The translations under genes were made by a program, and so were the position numbers. The notes beneath the pieces are model-generated. The model worked only from the letters and a program-made list of their open reading frames with translations, did not search any database and was not told where the DNA came from. A stretch of DNA of 64,000 bases, from positions 7,801,501 to 7,865,500 of the forward strand of contig CM065392.1 in the NCBI GenBank assembly GCA_033060915.1. Direction: 5' to 3'. Positions 32,501 through 44,722 of this stretch are shown one piece after another. The stretch's first letter is position 1. Each line of letters opens with the position of its first letter. Origin of the DNA: Euryodendron excelsum. Its lineage: Eukaryota > Streptophyta > Magnoliopsida > Ericales > Pentaphylacaceae.

Positions 32501-34059
32501 AACTCTAAACCCTTCCTCATTCCAATCTTTCTTAATTCCACATCCTTCCCAAACTTTAACCCCCAAATCTAGATTTTCAAAACTTTCGAAAACTCAAATT
32601 TTGAATCTTCCAAAAATTCTTGAAGCTTTCTAAATTCAAATCTTTCCTAATTTAAAATCTTTCTAAAATTGTAAGCTTTCCAAATTCAAAACTTTCTTAA
32701 CTTGAAACCTTTCGAATTCTAAACCTTTCTTAAACTAAACTTTCCTAATTCGAAACATTTCTAAATTCAACACTTTCCTATTTCAAAACCTTTCTTAAAA
32801 CGAAACTTTCCAACTTTCAAAACTTCCAAAACATTCCAAATTCCGAAAACTTTCTTAATTCAAAACTTTCCTAAGTTCAAACTTTCTTAATTCAAAACTT
32901 TCGTAATTCGAAACTTTCTTAAATCGGACCTTTTCTAATTCGAAACTTTTCTAAATCGAACCTTTCCTAAAACGAACATTTCCTAAATCCAATCTTTCCA
33001 AATCTTCCAAGTCCAACGTTTGAGTCAATTCTTTTCGAAAATCTTTCCAAGTCAAGTCCAATCCTCTTTTTTTAAATTTCTAAGTCTAGGTTTCCTAAAA
33101 CCAAGTTTTTCAAAGTCAAGTCTTTTTAAATCTTCCAATCAAAGTTCAATCTCTCAATCTTTCAATCCAATTTCTAATTCAATCTCCTTCTTCAAATCTA
33201 CTCTTCTATTTTTAATCGGACTCTTATCCGAACTACGACTGACCTGATTCCTCCAAAAGGATACGTAGGCAACCCTCTTGGGTGCGGTCACAATTTCTTT
33301 CAAATTTCAAATTCCTTCACATTTTCCAAATCTCAAATTCCATAATCTTTCCAAATCTCCAATCTATTTTCAAACTTCCAACTCCAAATTTCTATTTCCA
33401 AATCTTTATTTTCAATTTCTAAAACATTCTTTCCAAATTCAAATTTCTATCTCTATCTTTTCAAATCAAATCAACTCCTTTCTAAATCTATTTTCTAACT
33501 CTCTTTGCTTGCACTTGCATATCATGCATCATGTTAGTTTCTTTTCAAACATTGTTTTTCAAAGTGGATAGGATTGAACAATAGTTAGTTGAAGACTCTC
33601 ATAGGTGAATCTATGGTAGATTGACATGTAGGTACCGAAAGGGCGGGGTAGGGTGATGGCTTAGTGCGTTTTCCCTACACGTTACCAACCTCCGAACCTA
33701 GGATCACTGATTTCAAAGACCAAAAGGAGTTATTTTTCAAAAAGGGCTATATATTTTTCAAAGATTGCCAAACAACCTGTTTTCTTAAAAACCCTCTCTT
33801 GAGGAGATATTTTCAAAATCGTTTTCCAAAAACCTTAAGTTTAGTTTTCGGATTATACTTAGATTTTAGGTGACCTAACTCACCTTAATTAAGTTAGGTG
33901 GCGATTCTAAATCTTTTTCAAAATCCCTTTGTTCAAATCTACTTTCAATTCAAACCTAGTCGCACTCATTCTTTTAGGAAGGTGAGTTCTAACGAGAGAG
34001 TACAGCATTTTTTTTACTTGTGTGTGTATTTATCGAGCGCGAAAAATTTAAGCGCGACA
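29591..34059 (+). mobile_element. Ogre-like solo LTR, 4.47 kb
   Basis: It starts TGTAAGCACCCCATTTTTGC and ends AGCGCGACA. It shares both ends and much layout with 49851-54437. It has the block TAGGTGACCTAACTCACC...GTTAGGTGGCGA near its 3' end, typical of Ogre-group (Tat) LTRs in legumes and other dicots. No retroviral genes lie on either side. Flanks are GAGGC and GAAAC, so the target-site duplication is doubtful. Inside, 31200-33600 is a CT/A-rich field of degenerate TTTCCTAAATTC-like words, and a C run lies near 31015-31027. Confidence 0.82.
30484..30600. promoter_or_regulatory. GGCGCC palindrome cluster in the Ogre-like LTR
   Basis: A perfect palindrome, TGGCGCCACTA-C-TAGTGGCGCCA, lies at about 30484-30506. 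It is followed by GGCGCTACTCCTAGTGGCGCC and by GGCGCCACTGCAACAGGCACC. The - strand copy at about 22190 has the same element. In each LTR the cluster lies roughly 100 bp before a TATA-like stretch. Confidence 0.7.
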
Positions 34060-35755
34060 GAAACCTTAGAAGCCTTTTGACATATCATGCGGGAAGCGCA
34101 AATTCCAACATGAGATTCTGCACAAAATAAATATACGGTGATGAGAAGATATGAAACAATGATAAGGTGATTAAAATTTTCTTTTGACAAAATAGATGAA
34201 TGCAAGCGTCTATTGGACTCGAGAATGCTCAAATTGGTCTTTGATGTCACTCTCTAACTTATGCAAAGTGCCAAGTAAAAACATAAATAGTACTCGTCAT
34301 CATGCATGAGAAAAAGGTTGCTTTCGTTTACAAGTCACATGCGCAGCAGAGACTTGTTATTTCAAAAGAAAATTATATCACATTCCTAAGTGTGATATTA
34401 TGCATTGAATAATGAATAAAGGCTGCGTCAGTAATCATGCAGATTCAAGAAATTTGTTTCTTTGTGTCACAATTTTACATCAGATAGAAGGAGGGAGGCA
34501 TTGGCCAATATAAGGGGAGCAGACTTCAAGAAATTTGTTTCTTTGTGTCACAATTTCATATCGGATAGATGAAAGGAGGCCTTGGCCAATATAAGAGGAG
34601 TAGGTAGTACTATCTAATAACTTAAATTTTTTGGTTGAATAACAAGTATCCGGCCCTTGATAAGTGGTATCAGAGTAGTCTAATTCCTTATCAAATTCTA
34701 CGTCAAGCGCTCAAGTAAAGTAGGTAGGGTAGTCTAATCCGCGACGAGGGCCTCACAGATTCGGATGGGGAAGTATGTCACGATCTCATATCGGATAAAA
34801 GGATGGAGATTTTAGGCCATATTAGGAGGATAGACAACACTACCTAATAACTTAAACTTTTAAATTAGATGACAAACGCCCTACGCGTGATATTTAATAA
34901 ATGATAATGTGATTGTGTGCAACAGCGAAGGAGGCTATTCATGCTTGACAAAATAGTTTAACACAATAGCCCTATGCTATATGATGGATGTCACCCGCCG
35001 TGTTACAAAAGCAACATATGGCGACAAAAGGAATTCATGATATGTGAAGGATGTGATGCGTACAATGAGTAGATAGGTGAATAGCAATGCAATATAAATA
35101 AAGAAGAGAGATTAAAGAAACGCACCAGAGGGCTCACTTCCTGCTACTTTTCGATCTGCAGCAACTTGTAATTGTGAAAAAAATCTACTACTAGAGCTCT
35201 TAAAATATAGTAATATTCCCTACTCCTAGAACTCTTATGCGCAATAAAGTCCATCACTTAGGCTTTGAGGAGTCCAAACTTTGCTGATTCCGCGTTGTTG
35301 GATCGCCGAATCAATTGTGTAGAATCTGGGAAGCTTTAATTCTTTCATAGACAGTGAAGTATTAGTCCTATTACGACTATGATTGCAATTTCTGATGAAG
35401 TTCTAATCCTTCTACTCTCCTGATAAGTTCTGATCAATCTGATCTTTGATAAGTGCTTATCCTCTTATTATTATGATAACTTCTTCTCTTTTGTTACATT
35501 TGGAAACCGCAAGTCACTCCAGTGTTGAAGATAAATTTCAATCTCATGCAATTTCTGCAAATCGAGACTCGGTTGAAATGCTCCGGCAAATTAAAACTGC
35601 CATGATTTTTTTTTCTTTTGCAGATTTGCATTAAAAAAAATTAATGATAAAAATTGTGCAGAAAATTAAGCTGACTACAAAAGATCTAATTTTTGAGACC
35701 CGCTCACTTTTGACACTGTTGCAATGTGTATGTGATCAGGCTTCGATGGGGCATT
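34060..35755. other. Non-coding interval with LTR-like fragments
   Basis: At 34445-34600 a unit with GAAATTTGTTTCTTTGTGTCACAAT and GGCCAATATAAG occurs twice (period about 80 bp). A third partial copy (GTCACGATCTCATATCGGAT, TAATAACTTAAAC) lies at 34777-34870. This wording resembles short copia/TRIM LTRs. The rest, to 35740, has no recognisable gene. A purine-rich GATGGGGCAT at about 35745 leads into the next LTR. Confidence 0.5.
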
Positions 35756-36598
35756 TGTAGACAAGCAAATTTTGACAAATAAAAAATTGACACCAATCAA
35801 ATTAAGGTGTAAATAAATGCAAAAGTTGGCCAATTAACTATTGGCACGTGTCTCACAGGATTCAAAATTTCATTGATTGTCAAATCAAATGCCGTCATTT
35901 GTCAAATTATGCCATCAAGTCTTTGTCTAATTAAATTATGTCATTTTATTGTGTGGGACTTGCAAGGAGAAAAGACAAACATGTCTTTTAATTAAATTTG
36001 GACATGTGTAATTCATTATCTTCCAATTAAAGCATCGATTATTTTCATTTATTAATAAAGAGAGACAATTATCCCAAAGTATTTGTTATCTTTATTTATT
36101 AATAAATAGAGATAATTATCTCAAAAGATTGATTATCTTTACTTATTTTGGAGATAAATAGAGATAATTATTTTAAAATATTAATTATCTTTATTTATTG
36201 TTATCTCTGGAATAAATAGTGGTAATTATCTTAAAGAGATATAAAGTTATCAAGAGACTCTCCATACTCTCCTGTAAATAGAGGTGACCACCCAGAGAAA
36301 AGCAAATAAGTTTGAAGACACTGGAGCTCCGACGGATGGAAGCTTCTGAAGCCCAAAAAACTCTCATTCAAGGCATCTTCTTTATTCAATATTGAAGAAG
36401 GTCTTGCTACCCAAATTCGAGATCTAGTTGTAAGCCCTTGAATCTACCATCGAATTGAAGAATCAAAGAGTTATTTTTTTCATTAGAAATTGTAACAGAG
36501 ATTTTACTCCAATCCTTCAAATATATATATATCAAAATCAATTTGTTACTACATTTTCTTGTCTTGAATTTCGGACTTGAAATTTGTGTGTTACAACA
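35756..36598 (+). mobile_element. LTR (probable 3' LTR with polypurine tract)
   Basis: It starts TGTAGACAAGCAAATTTTGAC right after a GATGGGGCAT polypurine-type tract and ends GTGTTACAACA. Inside are repeated GATAATTATCT words and a leader-like CTCCTGTAAATAGAGG. No target-site duplication or partner LTR is visible. It looks like the 3' end of an otherwise lost Ty3/gypsy element. Confidence 0.6.
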
Positions 36599-36618
36599 TG
36601 AATTCTTCTCCCTCTTCA

Positions 36619-37440
36619 CTACAACAAATTATAGATATTGCCACGAAATTTATTGTGATGAACAGAAATTTGTCACAAAAAGTACAGTTAATGTGACAAA
36701 AAATGATTTTGTCACAATGACTATTAAAATTGTGACAAACTATAATGTTGTCACAATAGTTTGTCACCATAAATCATATTTGTGACAAAATAAATTTTGT
36801 CACAATAATTTGTCGCAAATACTATGGCGGGAAGTGTTTGTGATGGCGGGAACCTACATTTTATTACAAAATTATTTCATCCCAATAAATTTGTCACAAT
36901 AAGGTTTTGTTTTTAAAATTAGTGTTGAAATAATTCGTCACAGTAAGTAACCCTTATTGCTACAAGTGGTTTTGTCACCAAAAGGTTTAGTTTGTACAAA
37001 AAGTGAAAAAAACACCTTGTCACAATAGGTTTTTTTTTATTATGACAGATTTTTTCTGTCACAGATGGTGTGGTTAACTTTAGTTATACAATATGGTCAT
37101 CACTAAACTTCCGTAACCTTAAATATTCAACTGGAACATATAATGACAAAACAGTTTGCCATAGTAGGCTCACTAATTGCTACAAAGTAATGTTTGTCAC
37201 AAGACATACACAAATGGTGACAAAACATTTTTTTTTTTGTAGCAATATGTGTATTACCATTCAGTAATTGTGACAAAAATGTCATTCGTCAAGATAGTTA
37301 TTAATCAATTATTGTGACAAAATATATTTTGTCACAATAGTTTGCTGCCCTCATGTGGTTTAATATTTGTTACCAAATATTGTCTCAAATATTCATCATA
37401 ATAAATATTCCTTATTCAAATTATTGTGACGAAATAGAAA
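36619..37440. mobile_element. CACTA-like non-autonomous element or end
   Basis: It begins CACTACAACAAATTATAG. For 800 bp it is filled with TTTTGTCACAAT/ATTGTGACAAA words in both orientations, the usual subterminal pattern of CACTA elements. No open frame or matching far end was found, so limits are approximate. Confidence 0.68.
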
Positions 37441-37819
37441 GCTCATATTTGGTGTCAAACACACTAATAACAAAAACGTAATAAAAAATGATTCCTTATT
37501 CAAATTTCTATTTCAACTCTTCACAGCCATGTGCTGACCGACATCAACATCAGTAATCTGAGTTTTTTTTTTCCCCCCCTCTTTGGTTTCAAAGTTCAAA
37601 CTCTTTGTACGAGGGAAGATAATGGAGCCATTCGTAAACCCCACAGGAAAGAATCTTGCTCCCCTGATCCGGATTTGAATAGAAATTTCAATAATTGTTG
37701 AGTTAGTGCCTCTTCCCAATTCCCATTTGAAATCCACCACTATATATTTGCATTAAAAACACTTCGAATTCGAAAATTAGGGCTTTAAATCTCTAGATCT
37801 AGCTACATTATTGTCATCA

Positions 37820-37860
<41 letters not shown>

Positions 37861-37861
37861 A
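37441..37861. other. Non-coding interval with (GA)n microsatellite
   Basis: No gene was recognised. An AG/GA dinucleotide run of about 35 bp lies at 37822-37856, immediately before the start of unit B at 37862. Confidence 0.7.
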
Positions 37862-38384
37862 GGAGTTGTTAAGTGATCATCTTTCTATTACTTCTTTGAC
37901 GGAAATGGAGATTGGGGAGTATCTCAATCTTATATCACCAACCACAGCACACTACAATCCTAATTATTTATCATAGATATTTCGTCAAACAATTTGCAAG
38001 CAGATCATCAGAGAGAAAAACAAATACATAAATAAATTAGGTTTTCATTTGATACATTATTGCGTCAACAATACACAGAAATAAATTGTATCAACAATAC
38101 ACAGTAAAAAGAAAAAGTATCACATTTTCAGCTTTGGCTGAAAGTGAATGTAAGCACTTGGGCAAACAGCCAGCCAACCAACGATTCTAATAAAGGTGAT
38201 ATGATAAATGTGAGCAAGAAAGGCTGGTACAACCACTACATTAATGTCCAACTCTAATAAAGGTAATTGACCCACCAGTCTCCATTCTCCAACTCTCCAA
38301 GTTGCTCTTGCTCCTTTGTTTGTTTAGCGCCCCTGTACTTTTACCATTGCCAGTGCCCAATCTTTCTTACTCTTGTTCAAGAAC
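37862..38384 (+). promoter_or_regulatory. 5' flank of NLR-1B with the empty site of the Tat-like element
   Basis: It aligns with 14-238 and then directly with 10687-10982. The join AAATAAATTGTATCAACAA (about 38083) is the uninterrupted target of the element that sits in unit A. It is the presumptive upstream region of NLR-1B. Confidence 0.85.
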
Positions 38385-40085
38385 ATGGCTGAAACAATGC
38401 TCTTCATCAACCTTGCGGAGAGAGTTCTAGGGATGGTAAGCTTCCTCGGTCTCCTGAAGGTTGGCTTGGCATGGGGTGTCGAGGATGAGCTGAAAAGACT
38501 TGAGGGCACCTGGTCCATCATCAAGGCGTTGCTGTTGGATGCTGAGGAGAACCAGGGATGAAAGATTGTGTGATAACGATATGGTTGAAAAGACTCCAAG
38601 ATGCTTTCTATGAAGCAAGTGACTTGCTGAATGAATTCAGGTACCAAGTTTTGCTGCGTCAAGTGGTGAATGATTGTAGTATTAGAGTAAAGGTATCCAA
38701 CTTTCTTTTCATGCTCAAACCCACTTATATTCCAGTATAGTATGAGTCGTAAAATAAAAAAGATCAGAAAGACGTTAGACGCGATTGCAGATGATAGGAC
38801 TATGATAGCTCATCTGATCAATCAAGAGGATAGAAAAACCCAAAGCATAATTAGTCGGTCAGCCTCCTCCGGGGCAACTGGGTCAGACTTTGTTGGAAAG
38901 GCCAGAGACCAAGAAAGGATTTTACAAATTCTAAGGACCACCTTGGATAGTACTAATGTTGATGATGAGATTTTACCTGTCATCCCCATTGTTGGCCTTT
39001 GAGCTGTTGGTAAGACCAGACTATTAAAATTGGTGTATGATGAAAGAGCATTTAGGCATTTTGAGTTGAGGATGTGGATGAAAGTAGAAAAGCATTTAAT
39101 GTTAAACGCCTGGTGCAAAACACTATTCGGTGCATCAGTACTACTAATTCCCATTCTCCTAGTGGCGACTTCACCATGACTGAGTTACGGAGCATCATAT
39201 GAGATAAATTGCATGGCAGAAGATTTTTACTCGCCTTGGACGATGTATGTAAATGTGATAATCCTGATTGGGTTAAGTTCAGTAAGTTCTTAAGAGGTGA
39301 TACCGATGGAAGTAAGATCATAGCTTCAACTTTGGGCACAGTTTAGGGAGTCTTTCAGTTGAGGATTGCCGCGAATTGTTTTTGAAATGGGCAGGTCGTG
39401 CAAAACTAGGGGAACCAACAACATGTAAACCTGTTAGAAATTGGAAAGGATATTGCAAAAAAATTGCAAAGGATATCCTGTTGCAGCCTAGGCAGCTCAC
39501 TTTTCTGAAAGACCGAAGGAAATGACTGGTTGTACCTGAAAGATATTGAGCCATCGGAGTTGGAGCAAAACAAACATGAAGTGTTTTTTCTTATTAAGAT
39601 TAAGCTACGACCCATTAACTGTTGAATTGAAATGCTGTTTCATATATTGTTCAATCTTTCCAAAGAACCATGAAATCGAAGTTGATAAGTTGATCCAGTA
39701 GTGGATGGCGCAGGGGCTGATCAGTCAATCTTCTGGCCTAAACCATGGGTTGGAAGAGGATACCGCCGCTGGATATTTGGACCAATTATGTTCGATATTT
39801 TTCTTAGACAAGGTTGAAAAAGATGGCAATTTATTAAATACTTGTAGAATGCCTCATATTGTTAATGATCTTGTAGTATCGATGGTGAAGAAAGAATGTT
39901 GATTGTTACGGCAGGGTTAAGCATGTATCATTTCGTGATTTTGATGGTCACAAAGTTAATCAAACTAAAGGATCTATGGACTGTTCTCTTTCCATTTCAA
40001 GGGGTGGGAGCCGGTGGTGAAGGCTTTGCTCACAGATGTATCACGAGGTTCAAGTATCTCTGTGTGCTTGATTTCAGTGACTCAT
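38385..40085 (+). pseudogene. NLR-1B: CNL relic, paralogue of NLR-1A
   Basis: The start codon is kept (ATGGCTGAAACAATG at 38385). It shares with NLR-1A the TGA at 38559, the TGA in the P-loop (39000) and the truncation in LRR1, so these lesions predate the duplication. Private changes include TGA at about 39200 (reads SII, stop, DKLHG), a single-base loss near 39090, LALDDV instead of LVLDDV in kinase-2, and loss of a few codons near 39487. The winged helix (CFIYCSIFPKNHEI, WMAQGL) is retained after a TAG at about 39699. It is non-functional. Expression as a truncated CC fragment of about 60 residues is conceivable but unsupported. Confidence 0.9.
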
Positions 40086-40337
40086 GCTTCAATCCACCAA
40101 TGGAATCTGGCAACACTTCAAAGCAAAATCCTTTTGTTTGAAGAATGACTTTGTGACCATTTCACCTGAAAAATCAAAATCATAAAATGATACATACTTA
40201 AGCCCAGCACAAAATGGTCCATAACGAAAATTTGCACTACAAAAGTATTCTTCTTTGGCAATTGATAATGCATGATCATGAATGATCTCAGGCATTCTAC
40301 ATGTATTTAATAAATAGCCAGACATTTCAATGTTGCC
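40078..40337 (-). pseudogene. NLR-2B, distal part (LRR1 and end of winged helix)
   Basis: This is the 3' part of the - strand relic, equal to 12684-12945 in unit A (MPEIIHDHALSIAKEEYF, YGPFCAGLKYVSFYDF). It is cut at 40337 by the SIRE-like element and continues at 55260. TTGCC at 40333-40337 is the left target-site duplication. Confidence 0.88.
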
Positions 40338-41339
40338 TGTAAGTTTAGGTAATTGGCTAAATTTCGTGGCACTTCTTGTTTGGTGTATTTTGGAGACTTG
40401 AATTATCAATCACGAGCATTCGTAAGAAATTTCATGCTTATTTGTGCAAGCTCAGGCTAAGAGAGACTTGTACGACAGTTTTTGGCTATTGTAGGAGACT
40501 TCGAGAGATGTCGATGGAATTTGAGGGATCTCAAGAGTAAACGCAGTGTATTGGTTGCAAAATATTGAGCCCGCGGGATGTTCGCGGGATGTCGCGGGAG
40601 CTCAAAGGTAAAACCAGTGAGCATGCGAATTGGTCAGAATCTCGTAGGACCGTTGCTGGATGTCGTGGGAGTTCAATGGCAAAAACAGTGAGCACATCAA
40701 ATCTGGGATTGAGCTCGCTGGAAGCTCGCAGGAGCGAGAAACACTTCGTAGGATCCTCGCGGGAGCAAGCTGAATGAAATCAAATTTCTAGGGAATCACG
40801 CCACTAGGGTTTTTATCCTTATTTAAAGCCCAGCACACTTCCCTAAACGTTATATGAGCTGCCACTATCAAAAACTCCTAGAGAGAAGTCTTCCTATCCT
40901 TCCTAGAAATTCATAAACAAATCTTAGCAACAATCTTCTTCAATCCAGGTAAAGAAATCAAGGGTCTTGATGAACTTCAAGACGTGAAATCCGTTTTAAG
41001 GGGATCTGAACGGTGGTCAAGCACGGAGACGGTGAATCGTGGATACAAGCAAGTTCAAGAAAATCATTAGATTATGGAGTTGATAGGTTTTGATTGTGAA
41101 GAGTCTTGTAATCGTTTGAACAATGAGATATAGTGCATGATCTTTGTCCGGCAAAGGGGACACGTGGTTTTTCTCCCATTGAAGGGTTTCCATGGCAAAA
41201 ATCTGATGTGTTCCTGATTGAATAGTTTGCTTTCTCTTGTGACTTGGTAAGTACAATATTGCTCATTGCCATAACATATTGAACCAATATTGTAGGGTTT
41301 AGCTTCTCAGACAAAACATAGACAAAGGCTACTTTTTCA
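40338..41339 (+). repeat. 5' LTR of the SIRE-like element
   Basis: TGTAAGTTTAGGTAATTGG to GGCTACTTTTTCA, 1002 bp. Its counterpart at 49717-55259 has the same ends. A leader-like TTATTTAAAGCCCAGCAC (about 40820) is probably the TATA region. It contains the uninterrupted target of the Ogre-like LTR (GAGACTTGTACGAC, about 40465). Confidence 0.92.
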
Positions 41340-41375
41340 ATTCATATCAGAGCAGGACACTCAAAATCATTTGTG
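41340..41375 (+). promoter_or_regulatory. Primer binding site of the SIRE-like element
   Basis: Directly after the LTR the sequence reads ATTCATATCAGAGCAGGAC. It is close to the TGGTATCAGAGC primer binding site (initiator Met tRNA) of plant Ty1/copia elements, with G-to-A-type changes. Confidence 0.75.
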
Positions 41376-41416
41376 ATTTTCTAAAGAGTGAGGTCCTGAT
41401 TGCCTATGTTTATGGA

Positions 41417-42830
41417 TTGGCAAAGGAAGGTAGCTCCACCTCTCGATCGCCCTTGCTTGATGGGACCAACTATCCCTACTGGAAAGCCAAAATGAGAGTT
41501 TTTCTTAAATCTTTAGATGAACGTGTATGGCAGGTTGTTGTTAATGATTGGACTTCACCCACAGTCACAACCAATGAAGTGATTACCTCTAAAGCAATTA
41601 TAGCTTGGGATAGGGTTGATTTTGAGGACTATGGATGGAACAATAAAGCTATTAATGCCATCTTTAACGAGGTCACAGCTGAGGAATTTCGTTGAATATC
41701 TCACTATGAACTCGCTAAAGCGGCTTGGGACATTTTATAGATTACCCATGAGGGTACAACTACTGTAAAAATTGCTAAGCTCCAGCGATTAACAATTGCT
41801 TTTGAAACCCTGAGAATGGAAGACAATAAAATGTTTGATCAATTTTATTTTAAACTAAGTGACATCGTCAACTCAAGTTTCAACCTTGGTGAACAAATCT
41901 CTCCATCAAAAATTGTTCAAAAAATTCTAAGGTTTTTACCCGAGAGATTTCAAGCCAAGGTTACGGCCATAGAGAAGAGTAGGGATGTTGATGCCATGAG
42001 GGTAGAGGACTTAGTAGGATCCTTGCAAACTTTTGAGGCAAATCTTCATTAGCCGAGAAAGAATAAAGGCATTGCCTTAAGTTCCATTAAAGAAAAATCT
42101 AATGAGGCTGATGATAGTGAATAGGAAATGGATATTGAGGAGATGGCCTTGTTTGTCAAAAAGTTTAAAAAAAATTTCAACAAACGACAACAAGATCAAC
42201 CTTCCTCAGTTGATAAATTTAAAGGAAAACCTTTTGACAAACTAAAGTTTGTGAGGAAATCATGTAAAAAGTTTAGTAAAAAACAATGCTTCAAATGTCA
42301 TGATTTTGGGCATATTGCTACAGATTGTCCTAACAAAAAGAAAAATAAAGGAAGCAGAGTTTTGACAGTTACTTGGAGTGATTTCGAGAAGGAAGAGGAG
42401 CCGAAAAGTGATGATGAGTTTGAAAATTTCACGGCATTCATGGCAGTAGCCTCAGGGGCAGTTGAGACTCCTTCTAAAATATCTAAATTGGAAAAATCTG
42501 AGGAATCGAATGGTACAGTGGGATCTCTCAAAAAAAAATGAGGATGAATCAGATGATGAAGATAAAAGTGAACTGCAACGAGTTTACGATCAGTTGTACA
42601 AGCAATCTTACAAACTTACCAATGTGAATGTCAAATTGGGTAAGAAGTTGAAAAAGGCTCTAGAAGAGGTTGATTCCTTAAAAAAGGTGAATGATGATGC
42701 TCAAACCGAAATAAGTCAGTTGAGGAAACATCGAGCAACCCTATCAGACAAAGTAAAATTTCTTGAGAAGGATACATTTGAGAAAAAATTTAGAAACTCG
42801 AGGACGATCTGGCTAAATCTAATCTGACCT
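41417..42830 (+). pseudogene. gag of the SIRE-like element
   Basis: Starts MAKEGSSTSRSPLLDGTNYP and continues with YWKAKMRVFLKSLDE, the copia gag N-terminus. A core follows (QRLTIAFETLRMEDN, ILRFLPERFQAKVTAIEKS). The zinc knuckle CFKCHDFGHIATDC (CX2CX4HX4C) is intact at about 42289. Stops occur at 41693, 41738, 42050 and 42122, and a frameshift lies at about 42535. The part after it (42540-42830) is an acidic coiled coil, as in SIRE gag proteins. It would form the cytoplasmic particle around element RNA (family knowledge). Confidence 0.9.
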
Positions 42831-43407
42831 TCAAGAAGTACAAGACAAGTGCATCCACGATAGAGAAAATGTGTTTGAATCAGAAACATTCATGGGATAC
42901 GAGAGGTATTATGTACGAGGCTAAACCATCCAAGGCCAAGCAACATCAATACAACAAGCCCATTAAATTTGTTCCCGAAGAAAGGTATAATCCTCAGCAA
43001 AATCAAGGTAATCCTTCTTATGTTGTCCTTATTTGTCACCACTGTGGTATAAGACGTCAAATTAGACCACAATGTCATCAATTGTATGGATTACCTGTGG
43101 AATATATCCAAACTCGAAATTTTCAAAACCTAGGTATATCATACAATAGTCAAATGTCTAATAGATCCCGTGTGTTGACTGAGCAAAGATATTTTACAAA
43201 TCAGAATTTTCAAAGTCATGCTCGACTTTAATACTATAGGAACTATATGGCAAGATCTGTGACTAAACATACCTCAAGAAAAGGTAAAAAACCTATCCAA
43301 TAGTCTCGTCCAAAGCACCCAAGTGCTAATCCTAAGACTGTATGGATAAGGAAAACTAACCTGAGAGGATTTGTTTTCCATACTACCTGAAGGCTCACAA
43401 CTCTAAT
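42831..43407 (+). pseudogene. gag-protease linker of the SIRE-like element
   Basis: It reads on as basic, Asn/Gln-rich sequence with a second C/H motif (ICHHCGIRRQIRPQCHQLYG, about 43030), typical of the region before protease in this lineage. Stops are present at about 43231, 43303 and 43390. Confidence 0.75.
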
Positions 43408-44701
43408 ATGTGGTACCTAAACAGTGGTTGCTCGTGGCACATGTGTGGAAATAAAGGGTATTTTGACACTGTGACTAAATGTGATGGAGGTCTAGTAACC
43501 TTTGGTGATAGCAGCACATCCAGAGTTGTAGGAAAAGGGAATATAAAACCTCAAGTGTTACCAAATCTCGATGACGTTCTGCTAGTTGAGGGTTTAAAAG
43601 CTAATCTCATAAGCATTAGTTAGTTATGTGATGCACAACACCAACTACAGTTTTTCAAAATTGAATTCTCTATTTTCGATAAAAAGAGTACTTGTGTGAT
43701 GAAAGGTGTGCGTACTCCTGAAAACTGTTATAGGATCACCTTTGAGAGTAGTATAAGTTGTAATTCTGCTAAACTGAACGAGAATGAGCTGTGGCATCGA
43801 AGACTAGGCCATGTTAACTTTAGTGATCTCTTTAGACTGTCCAGTTTTGAACTCATTCGTGGAATTCCAAAATTTGGAAGAACCACAAACTGTGTGTGGA
43901 TCATGCCAATTGGGGAAGCAAATTAAGTCTACACATAAGAAAGTCAAGCAGATTGCTACATCCAGACCCTTGGAACTTGTGCATATGGACCTTATGGGTC
44001 CTACTCAGATAAAGAGTATTGGAGGAAATAAATATATTTTTGTGGTTGTCGATGATTTTTCTAGGTTTACATGGGTTGATTTTATTCGAGAAAAATCTGA
44101 CACTTTCTCTATGTTTAAAGCCTTATGTCTGAAAGTGTAGGTAGAGAATGACACAAAAATCGAATGCATTCGCAGAATACATACTAATCATGGTAAAAAA
44201 TTTGAAAATTCTAAGTTTGCTAACTTTTGTGATAAGCAGGGCATAAAACATGAGTTCTCTGCTCCAAAGACACCACAACAGAATGGCGTGGTGGAGAGGA
44301 AAAATAGAGTGATCCAGGAAATGGCCCGAGTTATGCTTCATAGTAAGAAGGTTTCACAAAAGTTCTAAGCTGAGGCGGTAAATACCGCATGCTACAGTGC
44401 AAACCGAGTCTATCTGAGAATTGGTACAAAATAGACACCATATGAACTGTGAAAAGGTAAGAAGCCTAATGTGAAATACTTTAGAGTGTTTGGGAGCAAA
44501 TGCTATATCCTGAGGGATAGAGAGCATCTGGATAAATTTGACACTCGGAACGATGAAGGTATCTTTCTTGGATATTCTATTAATAGTAAAGCTTATCATG
44601 TTTATAACTTGCGTACTCTTACTATTATGGAATCGATAAATGTGGTTATTGATGATTCTTTAGCTCACACTAATATTGCACTTGATGAGGACTGTGACTA
44701 A
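43408..44701 (+). pseudogene. Protease and integrase of the SIRE-like element
   Basis: Protease: WYLNSGCSWHMCG, where the catalytic Asp of the usual LDSGCSRHM is Asn (43420-43422). Integrase zinc-binding motif: LWHRRLGHVNF with CGSCQLGKQ about 30 residues on, after a frameshift near 43905. Catalytic core: HMDLMGPT with the first Asp; IHTNHGKKFEN with Asn (44186-44188) in place of the second Asp; and PQQNGVVERKNR with the Glu. The C-terminal part (YFRVFGSKCYILRD, GIFLGYS) follows. Stops at 43621, 44138, 44366, 44432, 44450 and 44699. Confidence 0.9.
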
Positions 44702-44722
44702 GATGGTGTATCTCCTAGAAAT

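Noticed and set aside
31200..33600. Open frames rich in Phe, Ser, Lys and Leu within the Ogre-like LTR
   Set aside because: They come from low-complexity CT/A-rich repeats. They have no domain and change length freely.
29586..34064. GAGGC/GAAAC as a target-site duplication of the 4.47-kb LTR
   Set aside because: Two of five bases differ and there is no empty site to compare, so I do not rely on it.
37820..37858. Possible regulatory GA-rich element at the start of unit B
   Set aside because: It is a plain (GA)n microsatellite; similar runs at 14701 and 62212 lie in other contexts.
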